A stretch of 64,000 nt of DNA, taken from NCBI GenBank assembly GCA_032358165.1, contig JAALGY010000021.1, forward strand, positions 310,001 through 374,000, given 5' to 3'. The position numbers and the translations under genes were made by a program. The DNA comes from Diplosphaera chodatii (Eukaryota; Chlorophyta; Trebouxiophyceae; Prasiolales; Stichococcaceae). A model generated the notes under the pieces. That model did no database searches, was not told the DNA's origin, and worked only from the letters and a program-made list of their open reading frames with translations. Below are positions 25,148 to 35,693 of this stretch, piece after piece (position 1 is the first letter of the stretch; every line of letters starts with the position of its first letter).

Positions 25148-26767
25148 ATGATCAGCGTCAGAATGGCAGCAAAGTTCTATGCAGTGGCGGTGGGCCGCCG
25201 CACAGGTGCCCTGCCGGCTGCGGCGCACACAGCTTCACGTTGTAATGACGGAAGCCGGCGACCGTGCATCATGCGCATTGCATGCGCAGCATATGATGCA
25301 AACTGTGCTGTCATGCCGCCATCAGGTGTGTACCGCTCCTGGGACGAGTGCAAGGCGCAAGTGTACAAATTCCCAGCAGCCATCCACAAAGCGTTCAAGA
25401 GCGAGGGTGAGGCGGCGGCGTTCATCAACCAGCAGCGCCAGAGCAGGGGCTTTGCAGCGGGCAACAATCAACCAGCACTGGCAGCACTGCCGCCGCCGAC
25501 CAAGAAGCGGCGGCGAAAACCCGCGGCCGGTGCTGCTGCATCATCGGTACCCGTGCAGGAGAGGCCAACAGACAACAGTCGTGACTCAGATGCAGAGCCT
25601 GATCCTGTGGCAGCAAACAGCGCAGATGCGGGTGCTGATGATGCCGCAGCTGATGAGGCACATGGTGCTGCCGTGCCCTTGATCTGGAGCTCCATGCTGT
25701 ACAGGCTGGTGAGAAGCCCACGTGGGCCTAGGACAAAAAGCGTGTCGCCAGGACTTGATGTGGCACTCGTCGGGATTGTCGTGCAGCCTGAAGCTGTCGA
25801 TGGCTTCCATGTCCCCATTGCAGGAGTTTGATGGGGCCTCTCGCGGCAACCCTGGCCTGGCCGGTGCGGGAGCGGCCCTCTTAGAGGATGGGTCCCGAAA
25901 GGAGGTGCTTCAGCATGAGCAGAGCAAAGCCCATATGCCAGCAGTGCTGCACATGCTCCAGGCAGGCTGTGCACAACTGGGACATACCTCACCTGCTGTT
26001 GTGTGTGCATCGAGGCAGGTGGGACGGCTGGTGCTGGCATTGCAGCGACAGACGAACAATGTTGCCGAGTATTGCGGTCTGATCATCGGCCTGGAGGTGT
26101 GGACCTACTGCTTTTGCGCGCTGTGACAGTGCCACCAACGCATCACACTGTTCACTTGTCACTTGTCACCGGTGGGGTGTGCTTGGTTGACGCCTGGCCA
26201 CCTCAGGTCCTGACACTAATGCAGGCAGCAGTGCAATTGGGCATCAAGCGCCTGAGCATCATCGGCGACAGCAAGCTGGTCATCAAGCAGGTGCAAGTGT
26301 TGCAAGGACGTCAACAGCGTCCAGGCTGCTGCGTGCTGGTGCTGACATCTGGGTACAAGCTAGGGTCTCAGACAGCTGTTGCTGCCCTGGCCACTGCAGG
26401 TTGAGGGCGCATGGCAGTGCAGCGCAGCCAACCTGCAGCCACTGCGGGCGCGTGCGCAGTCGTTGATGAGGGCGTTCGACTTTGCCAGCGCACAGCATGT
26501 TCTAAGGTTTCGCTGCCTGCGGCTGTGTGCCATGCACCGGTGGTCTGGAGAATCATCATTTGCACTGACACACGTTCTGGAAGGCGCCCTCACTGCAAGT
26601 GTGCTTCCTTCTATAGGCACAACAACAAGATAGCAGACGCACTTTCGAACGAAGCGTTGGATGGAGCGGGCTGGGGGGGCGGCCTCAAGCTTCCAGATGT
26701 GCGGCACACGTTTGCAGTTGCCACGCCTGAGCCGCAGTACTGTGCACCAAAATACACAATGGTTTGA
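25148..26767 (+). CDS. Ribonuclease H1 with N-terminal hybrid-binding domain
   Basis: Starts at Met of MISVRMAAKFYAVAVGRRTG (or the second Met, 15 bp on). An intron then joins the rest of the hybrid-binding domain, GVYRSWDECKAQVYKF...HKAFKSEGEAAAFI. A Lys/Arg-rich, acidic linker (KKRRRKPAAGAAAS...) follows. The catalytic RNase H domain spans five exons: EFDGASRGNPGLAGAGAALL, QTNNVAEYCGLIIGLE, LGIKRLSIIGDSKLVIKQ, an exon starting VEGAWQCSAANLQ, and NNKIADALSNEAL. The four acidic catalytic residues D, E, D, D are all present in their usual motifs. It cleaves RNA in RNA/DNA hybrids, removing R-loops and primers; nuclear or organellar targeting cannot be settled. It stops after YCAPKYTMV. Confidence 0.92.
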
Positions 26768-27412
26768 TGCTCCACTCGGCCACCATTCGATACACGCCAG
26801 CATACAATCAAAGGCTCCAGGAGAAAAATGCAGGATGTGTGCCACAGGGCACAGTCGTGCCAATCGATTCGACGCTGCCAGAGGTGCTGCGCAGCAGCTC
26901 GGCTGCTGCATTGGACACCACACCCTCCCCAGCCGCAGGCAGCGGCACCAGCGGGCGAAAGCGCAGGCGATCACCTTCACTACGGTGGGCTTTGCGCACA
27001 CACTGCCACCCTGTCCCTCCAGCAGCTCATACACGGGTCTGTTTGATCTGGACTGCAGAGTTGCAGCTGGTTTATCAATTGATGTGGTGTGGTTTGCAGG
27101 TGAGGTGTCACCGTTCGGCTGGCAGAGTACCAACTGGCTAGAGCGACTCAACGCTGTAGTGCAATGGTTATGTCCTTGCGTGTGGCGTGATGATTCACTT
27201 TTGGCTCCTGTAAACAGTTGTACGATATATGCATGGCCATGACTCAGCCAACATGCCCCACCCCAATGAACACGCTGATGGTTCCGCAGCACACCACAAA
27301 GTGGTGCCTTGTTGTTCAGCAAGGTGATCCCAGGACTGCAGTGTTCACGCTTCTTACTTTGCTGCCTACCATGTGCCAGTGGCCATGGCCATGCCACCCC
27401 TGCCGTGCGCTG
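26768..27412. other. Convergent 3' spacer between RNase H1 and TOL gene
   Basis: 645 bp with no convincing exon. Contains a TGTAA motif near 27208, the common chlorophyte polyadenylation signal, which could serve RNase H1. The short frames on both strands lack domain character. Confidence 0.35.
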
Positions 27413-30400
27413 TCACCTCCTGATTGGCGGCGGCAGCTGGCCCAGATCACTAAAGGGGTCGTTAGCATCCGGAGGTGGCCATGAGGGTTTGGGAGCAGCG
27501 CCACCGCTGGGGTGCGAGTTGACCGAGGGCGCTGCCTTAGCAGGAGGGGCTGCGGTTGCAATCACTGTGGCTTAGCAGGGGCTGGGCTTGATGACAAGGG
27601 TGACAGAAAGCACAAGCGGAAATTCATGGCAATGTGACAGTCGATGGCATGCCAACCTGCTGCTGCGGGCGCTGGCGGATCATCGAAGGGGTTTGCAGAC
27701 GATGCGGCCGGCGCCGCCTTGACTGCAGGGATCAGGCCGCTCGAACTGTCTGCAGTGTATGCATGGGGCACATGACTGGCATGAGGGCTGTTCATTCATC
27801 CGCAACTGGATCAGCAATGCTGTGCAACGGCCTCTTGACACAACCACCACTGCCGAAACCCACCAGCATTGTCAGTATTGGGGCTGGAAGACTTCTGGTG
27901 CTGCTGCTGCTGGTCCAGCTGGTTGAAGCTGAGAGGTGCCTGTGACACCTTGGGCTGGCTGGGTTGCTGGCCAAAGTTTGGCTGCTGCGGTTGCTGCTGC
28001 TGTTGCGCGGGCGGCGGTGTCTGGAACGAGTTGAACCGTGGCGGTGGCCCAAAGCCACCTGCGCACAGACGTCATGACCTTGTCAGTGGCAATCAGTGGC
28101 TGCCACCACAGCATGCGGCTTAACGTGGTCCTCAAGGGCTGATTGTGTATGCGAACACAAGACCCACAGCGTTTGTAGTTGCAGGCACACCTGCTCCAGG
28201 GGGTGGACCAAAGCCGCCCTGGGGACCGTATGGTGGAGGTGCGCCGAACGGCGGTGGCCCACCAAATGGCGGGGGGTGTCCAAATGGTGCCTGGCCCCCG
28301 CCAAAGGCTGTTGTCTCCCCGAACCCACCACCGCCGCCGAAGCCCTGGGGACCGGGGCCCTGCGGGCTGAAGCCCCCTGCCCAGCCGCCCTGCTGCTGCG
28401 GGGGGCCGCCAAAGGATGGCGGCGCGCCAAAGGGCCCCTGCGGCGACGGCAGCGCGAGCGGGCCCTGTCCAAACTGCGGCGGCCGCGGGGCCCCGCCAAA
28501 GCCCTGGCTGAAGGACGGCGGCGCCTGGCTGGCGGCAGCTGTTCCCTTACCAAATGCTGGCGCCTCGCCAAACGCACCAAAGCCCTGGGACGCGCCTCCG
28601 CTGTTGCCCTGCTGCGAGCTGGCAGACGGCGCACGCTGCGGCCCATCTGACGCGCCGGCGGCAGTGCTGCCAGCCTGAGAGCCCGCGGGGCTGCCGCCGC
28701 CGCTCGTGCCGAAGTCGCCAAAGGGGTTGGCGGTGTCCCCCTGAGACGGTACGCGGCCGTTCCAGCTGGTGGGCCCGCCCGGCTGCTGCTGCTGCTGGGG
28801 CGATGGTCCACCCTGGCCAAACTGCGGCGGGCCGCCCCCAAATTGTGGTGGACCACCTCCGAACTGCGGCGGGCCCCCGAACTGCGGCTGACCACCCCCG
28901 AACTGCGGCGGGCCTCCAAAAGACGGTGGGCCGCCCCCGAACTGCTGTGGGCCACCCCCGAACTGTGGTGGGCCGGCGCCAAACTGCGGTGGGCCCTGGC
29001 CAGATTGCTGGCCCTGTGGCGGCGCCGGCGGCCCATCGAACAGGTCGGCCAGGAGGTCCTGCGGGCTGGGCTTTGGCTGCGCAGGTGGCGCTGCCCTGGG
29101 CGCTGCAGCAGCCGCTGGCGGTGGTGTGGGCCCGCTGAGTGGCGATGAGGCCACGGCAACAGCACCTACGGTTGCAGCGCTGTGGGCGGCGGCCGACAAG
29201 GCTCCTGGACTGCCGCCACTGAAGGCATTGGGATCGTCATCGAAGTCCAGCAGGCTGACACTCGCCTGTTTGCAATGGAGAATCGGAAGCTGTCACATTT
29301 TGCTCCTGCGCCTTGCGGCCATGCTCAAGGGCAGCGTCAGTGCATACTGTCAGAAGGCTGCACAGCATATTTGCTCGGCAATGCAAGAAGGTGGACAGCA
29401 GGACGATGGCTGCGCTGCCGCAAGTCAGTCCCACCTGCTTGGCCGGGGGCGGCGGCGCGGGGGCAGCCTTAGCCGCCGCGCCCGCCAGGCCGCCAGCCGC
29501 CCTGGGCTCGGAGGGCGGGGCCAGCTGGGAGGGGGTGCGCCCCTCCGCCACCTCCAGCAGATTGCGGTACTTGATGAGGGACTCCTCCATGTCGCCGTGC
29601 ACCGTCAGCGTTGTCTGCAGGTTGGCCTGACAAGCGCACAGGCCAGACCGTGAGTGCCGGCTGCTGATGGAGGTGCAGAGCCATCAAGCCTGTGACAATG
29701 TGCAGCTGCTTACGGGTCCAGCTTTTGTATGGCAACAATTCAGCACCTCGTCTGTGATCTGTCCGGCCAGAGCCGCAAGCCTCGGCAGCATTGCCTCACA
29801 CTGTCCTGCGAGCTCTCCCACATGGTCCTGCACATGGCCACCAGAAGTCGAGCAGCTGGACATCGGAGCATCTGCCATGCACCGGTCTCTGACTGTATTT
29901 GACTTGTACACCCTAGCCACGGTCTGTGAAGGGCACCTCCAATGCTACATCTGCCAGGACATGCATACCTGCTTCACATCGGTAGGGTCCTGGATGGAGA
30001 TGCCCGCCAGCATCTCGGACAGCAAATCGGCGCTGTTCTTGGCAGTGAACAGGTCATCCCGCAGCTTCATCGCTGATTGCCCTGCCGCCAGGTGGTTGTC
30101 TGGCAGGCTTGCCACATTGCCTGCAAGGCAGTACGGCCTTTGGACAGCCGAAGGATCATAGAAGACTGGCTCTCAGCGGCACTCAAACTCGCTCGTTGCA
30201 AGGCTGTGGGTGCAAGGGGCAATTACAGAGGTAGGCACCTGGGACCACTTTGGGGGGAGATGGCGCAAAGTGACCATTGCCGCCATGCGCATAGGGCGTG
30301 CTGGCACGAGAGGCGCTGGGTGAGGCACCCGCTGCGGGTGGTGAGCCGGGCCCATAGTACTCACCACGCAGCGCGCCACTTGAACCCGGCGGCAGCGCCT

Positions 30401-31669
30401 GAGCACACCAGTGACCCATCATGAGCAGCCCGGTCTCCACATGGTGTTGCTGACCATAGCTTGCCTGACGATATAACGCAGTGCGTCGTTGCAAGCATGC
30501 GAACAGCAGCTGCACAGCAGTCAGCGCAGCACAGCTTACCTGCGCCTGCCCGTATGCATTGTAGGTGCCGCCCTCTTTGTATTCTGACAAATCCCTCGCT
30601 TGCCGTGCTGGGAAGCGAACAGCCTTGTTCTGCATAACGAGCGGTTGAACACCTCGGCATGCTAGGTAATGCCCAACATGTAGCAACAGCACAGCATATG
30701 CAGTGTTATGGGACCGCAAGCAATGCTGCTTTGCGGCCCAGCCAATGAATTGATGGACATGACTTCAGGTGATGTTCATGATTGTCATCGACTGGCAGCT
30801 TACCCGCAAGTCGCTGAGCTCCTGCCGGTAAGCTGGCAGCTCGATGGCCTCCGACCAGTCCTCAATCAACGCCAGAATCTTGTTGTAGATCTGGACGTCC
30901 GCCTATAGAAGCATGCCACACCTCTAAGTTGGCCTTGCAGTGGATGCCTTGGCACATGTCTGCTCAGGCAGATGTTGCATGCACACCCAATGCAATAGAC
31001 ATCAAACATACCTTGCGTTTGAGGGTGGCAACTTTGCGCAGCTCCGTCCACAGATCGGAGAATGGCAGCTTTTCCCGAAACATGTGCCCGCACCGTTTCA
31101 TGCATGTCTCCAGCACCTGAAAACTCAGTCGGCGACCTCACAAATAGCACCACTCGCACAGGGTATGAGTGTCAGCACATGAGCAAAGCAGGCAAACGAC
31201 CAGGCCGATGAGCTGGGAGTGAACTCACGATGAGCGTCAAGTTCTGAACTTTGACATGCTTCTGCTTGAAGCGGTTGTTCAAGTATTTCATTGCCTTGTC
31301 CGACCCTCTGCAGAATGAGATTGTCAAGCTTCAGACGGGGCGTCGTCGATCGGAGTTGACACCAGGTGTGCATGCAAAACTCAACAAGCGCGCAGCTGCA
31401 CTTGCGCCGAGAAACTGTTGTCTGAATCACAACACCGCAGGCTGTGATGCAGTAGTCAACGGCATACAGGTGTGATCTCTCAGCAGAGGGTTGTCCTCAC
31501 GGCTTCTGCTTGCGCTGCAGGGTAGCACTCACTTATCGGGTGATCGATTGACGTAGTCCACGATGCGGGCCAGCAGCTGGGGGCTGGCCCCGGGACTGTT
31601 CTCGTCGGTGACGGCATTGATCATGTCCTGCGTGTCGGGGGCGAGAAAGGTGCTGATTGGGCTGTCCAT
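27413..31669 (-). CDS. TOM1-like (TOL) VHS-GAT domain endosomal sorting protein with PQFGG-rich tail
   Basis: The N-terminal exons form a VHS domain: MDSPISTFLAPDTQDMINAV...LARIVDYVNRSPDK, KAMKYLNNRFKQKHVKVQNL, LETCMKRCGHMFREKLPFSD, and DVQIYNKILALIEDWSEAI. A GAT domain follows (AMKLRDDLFTAKNSADLLSE, LPRLAALAGQITDEVL, GDMEESLIKYRNLLEV). Then comes a long Pro/Gly/Gln/Phe tail with about ten PPQFGGG-type units, and NPFDDP and NPFGDF motifs. It ends NDPFSDLGQLPPPIRR. VHS and GAT domains of TOL/TOM1 proteins bind ubiquitinated cargo at early endosomes as ESCRT-0 substitutes; NPF and DPF motifs typically bind EH domains and adaptors. The start is the Met beginning the VHS; an upstream Met (31812) gives an open frame but no phase-compatible splice that I could find. 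Confidence 0.88.
28830..29020 (-). repeat. PPQFGGG-coding tandem repeat in the TOL gene
   Basis: A run of imperfect 21-30 bp units encoding PPQFGGG or QPQFGG about ten times. It gives a low-complexity, aromatic-spaced, probably disordered tail segment. Confidence 0.85.
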
Positions 31670-32156
31670 ATCTATTCTGTGCCCAACGATGTCTGGTATA
31701 CAGGGAGACAGATGCGTTGGCACCAGCCTACGACAGACCACGGTAAGACACGCACCTGCAGGCCACCAGCCTTGCCCCCGCCCACCGAGGTCACGCGCTT
31801 CATAGTCTCCATGTTGTGCGCTCGTGCTACGGGTTGCGGTCAACAGATCGCGACTGGAAGCACAACCTACTGTGCACTTGTCTCCTCCCCGCCGCGGCGG
31901 GTGTGTGAGCGCTCACGGACCAAAACGAAAGCACCACATCGGCCCTGCAGCTGGCAGCGTGGTCTGGTGCAGTGCATCGTGCGGCAGGTTGCATGACTAC
32001 CAGCAACAGACTGAGAATATGAGAACTGTTTTTGCATGCAGTACAGTAAAGTCAAACCGTCTCAACTTGCCACTGCTGAAGCATGCTCCTTGTTCTTCCA
32101 ACACTGCACCGTTTACCGTTCACCACGTTTGCAGTTGCTTATAGGCCAGCTGCGTC
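31670..32156. promoter_or_regulatory. Divergent promoter of TOL (-) and nucleolin-like gene (+)
   Basis: 487 bp between the two start codons. It should hold both 5' UTRs and promoters; a short upstream exon of TOL could also lie here. No specific motif is assigned. Confidence 0.4.
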
Positions 32157-35100
32157 ATGGCCAAGAAGGCAGAGGTCAAGACCTCCAAGAAGAAGGCAAA
32201 GCCAGCGCCCAAGGTGGGTTTGCTTGATGGCAACTAAACGACTTTGCTGTGGTTGCGCCATGCGCAAGTCCCACTTGTTCGTGATCATTTGTGCCTTCAA
32301 TAGGCATCATGTGCATGTTTGCACCCGTGCCAATGTCCACACGATGCTGGCTGCGCTTTCGTAAAACGCCAAGCGGCCGCCTGCAGCCGCCGGCTTTGAT
32401 CGGATTCGAATTGTGCCGCAAAGCACTTTCATGAGCAACTATTCACGTAGCATCGTGCATTGTGCCAGTTTCGCCCGCTTTGCTGCTGCACGGCGAGCAT
32501 CATGGTCCAGCCCGAACGAGATGTGTGCAACTTTGTGCAGCCCGAGCCCGAGTCGTCAGAGGAGGAGGACACATCCAGCGACGAGGAGCCAGCACCGCCT
32601 GTGAAGGCGTCCAAGCCGGCCGGCAAGAAGGTGAGCTTGCTGCTAGGCTCCCCTGACCCCGGTTGCCACGCTTGCAGGGAACCCCCCTGAGGAGTCCTGA
32701 CCCAAATGAAGTGCATCTCTACCGAGTCTGTGCAAGTCTGCATAGCAAGTGTGATGACACGCTGTCGGTGCTACGCTTGTTTATGGCCAGGCTACTGCCC
32801 CGCCTCCAGCTGACAGCAGCAGCAGCGAGGAGTCGTCTGAGGAGGAAGAGTCCTCAGAGGAGGAGGTCTGCAATGCCACCTTATACTCTGCATGAGTATG
32901 AGCACACCGTCTTCATTGCTGTGCTGCCTCTATATGGCGCATAGCATGGCGAACTGCAAGTCACGGTCTTTAGCTGGTTGTTGCTGCAGGCGCCGCCGTC
33001 CAAGACAGCCAAGGCGGCCGCACCTGCGAAGAAGGCTGCACCAGCAAAGAAGGCCGCACCACCTCCCGAAGAGGAGGACTCGTCCGAGGAGGAGGACTCC
33101 GACGAGGTGGGTGGTTTCCTATTGTATGTATATATATATATGTGTGTGATTTGACATCTGCTCCTGTTGCAATGTTTGGCCGTCACAAGCCGGACCTGTG
33201 TGCTGATGCTGCCTATCTGCCCTTGCACACCACGAATGTCACCCTGTGCACGAAGATGTGACACTGCAAATCACACATGCTGCACGTTGGCAGATGCTAC
33301 GAGTGCTCCATGTATAAACTAGCTATGGGGCATGCGCAGGAGGAGGCAGCACCAGCAGCAAAGGCAGCGCCTGCAAAGAAGGGCGCCCCGGCAGCCAAGG
33401 CGCCTGCAGCGGCAGACAGCTCCTCCGAGGAGGAGTCTTCAGAGGAGGAGGATGATGATGATGAGGAGGAGGTGAAGCCGGCAGCCAAGAAGGCAGCGGC
33501 AGCCGCCAAGCCGTCGCCCATGGACGTGGATGCAGAGGAAGACGACTCCTCAGAAGAGGAGGAGTCCTCGGATGAGGAGGAAGCAGCACCAGCGCCAGCA
33601 GAGGTTCGCACCCCCACACAACACTCAAAGCGGTGCATCATTGTTGCAGTCACTGGGATGCTCAGCAGCTGCTATATGATGTTTTGCTGTTGATCATGTG
33701 GGACCTCAGTGGCTGCGCTCAACATGGTGCTTGTGCACATGCAGGCAGCCAAGGCGCGGCAGGCAGCAACAGCGGCAGCGGCAGAGGAGGAGGAGTCTTC
33801 AGAAGAAGAGGACTCCGATGAGGAGGAGGAGAAGCCTGCAGCCAAGAAGGCAGCGCCTGCGGCAAAGAAGGTGCCGTTCCTGCTCCTCTTGAGCTGCAGC
33901 TGTCATGACCTTCGGCTGATCATTGCTCAGCATTGACGTGGCATCACTGGTGCCAGAAGCTGCATTCTCTCACCCCTCTCCTCTGTGTCTGCAGGCAGCA
34001 GCAGCCAAGGCAGACGATGATGATGATGAGGACGAGGATGAGGAGGACGACGATGAGGATGACGACGACGATGATGAGGATGAAGAGGAGGAGGAAGAGG
34101 ATGAGAAGCCGGCGCCCAAGGCCGACAAGAAGCGCAAGGCTGAGGAGGTGCGCCTCACCTATGTGGTGCCACATGTCCAGTGGTGCTGTCCAAGCCAAGT
34201 CGCGGCTTGGCGAGCCCCAATATTGCCTATGACGCACCATACTGCCGACTGCCACCTGAGCATGGTCCAGTTTCTGCACCTGTTTCTGTCCAGGCGTACG
34301 GTCAGGTTGCTGCTGCCTCCCCTCAATACATGCGCCTGTCCTCCAGCCAAAACCCTGCTGCAAACACACCCGGATGCTGAGCAGGGTGCATCCTGAATGC
34401 AGGCAGCAAAGCCTGCAGCAGCAAAGAAGGCAAAGGCTACCGAGGACGACTCGGCGGCGCAGGGCAGCTCCACTGTCTTCGTCAAAAACCTGCCCTGGTC
34501 GGCAACCGACGAGGACCTGGCCGGGTTCTTCGCCGACTGCGGCGAGGTGGCCGAAGTCCGCATCGGTGCGTCTGGCTATCCTCCGCAGCTCGACCTGCTC
34601 TCATCTTGCCCATTCAGCCCATCTAATCCTCCGTGTGGCCAGACCTGTGCTCTGCCTCCACTTCTGTTGAGCAAGGCTGGTGAAATTTTGAGAGCATGGC
34701 TGTGATGATCCACCCTCACCACGGGCTGCTTCCTGCGCCCGTCTTGTCCAAGTCTCCATGATGCGGACATTTTTGGAGGGTTCTGAGCCTTGCTCGTACC
34801 TGCATAGTCATGTCCTAGAGATAAGGCGTTTCTCTCGCCCAGCTTTCCTGATGCCAATAGTTGGCACCCAAACCTTTAGTCACCCTGGAATAGCTTGCAT
34901 GGCTGCGATGACTTCCCCTCAATTTAGGCTGCTTCCTGCGCCTTAATATCTCAACCGATTGCTCGGGATGCCGAGAAAGGTCGGGGGTTCTGAGCCTTGC
35001 TTCTGCTCCTGCAGCATTAGAGGAGGAATACGCTAGACATTCATTGATGCATTGCTGCTCTTGCTTTGCATACTGGCCAAGATGAACCACCCTCATTACA

Positions 35101-35662
35101 GGCTGCTTCCTGCGCCTGCTCTGTCTGAGGTACATCCAATGCAGACACTTCGAGGGTTCTGAGCCATGTGCAAACTTAGATGTTGCTTCCCATGTCGCTG
35201 CCTTCACAATAGGTTTTGGCCAAGATGAACCACTCTCCCACACAGGCTGCTTCCTGCGCCTGCTTTTGTCCTAGGATTGATCCAGTGCGGACACCTGGAG
35301 GTTTCTGAGCCATTCTCAAGCTAGCTATTGCGGATCTGTTGTGCCTTGTATGGCTACGATGACTCCCCCTCATCTCGGGCTGCTTCCTGCGCCTTTGTCC
35401 CAATCTCACGAGATGCAGACAACCTGAGGGTTCTGAGCCATTCCAGTGCTGCCGCTTGGCATGTGTTAGTTGGCCTCTGCACCACCGATCTGCACCTCCA
35501 ACTTCTGGTCATGTGCCTGCAGCCTATGACAACGAGACGGGCAAGGCGCGAGGCTTTGCGCACGTGGCGTTTGCCGACACACAGGCTGCCGCCAAGGCAA
35601 TCGCGCTCAGCGGCGGCGAGTTTGGCGGCCGCCAGGTGTACATCGACTCTGCACGCGAGCGG

Positions 35663-35693
<31 letters not shown>

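Noticed and set aside
28096..29148. Long open frames on the opposite strand and in other frames over the TOL tail
   Set aside because: Shadows of GC-rich repeats; the PPQFGGG frame on the minus strand agrees with VHS-GAT exons and splice sites.
31670..31812. Upstream Met (METMKRVTSVGGG) as the start of the TOL protein
   Set aside because: No donor and acceptor pair joins it in phase to the VHS exon; kept only as a possible alternative 5' exon.
34725..34740. Complementarity of the conserved snoRNA block to the GAAGCAGCC segment of bacterial-type 23S rRNA
   Set aside because: From memory the equivalent cytosolic large-subunit segment in eukaryotes has a different sequence, and plastid rRNA is not a plausible target of a nucleolar C/D RNA.
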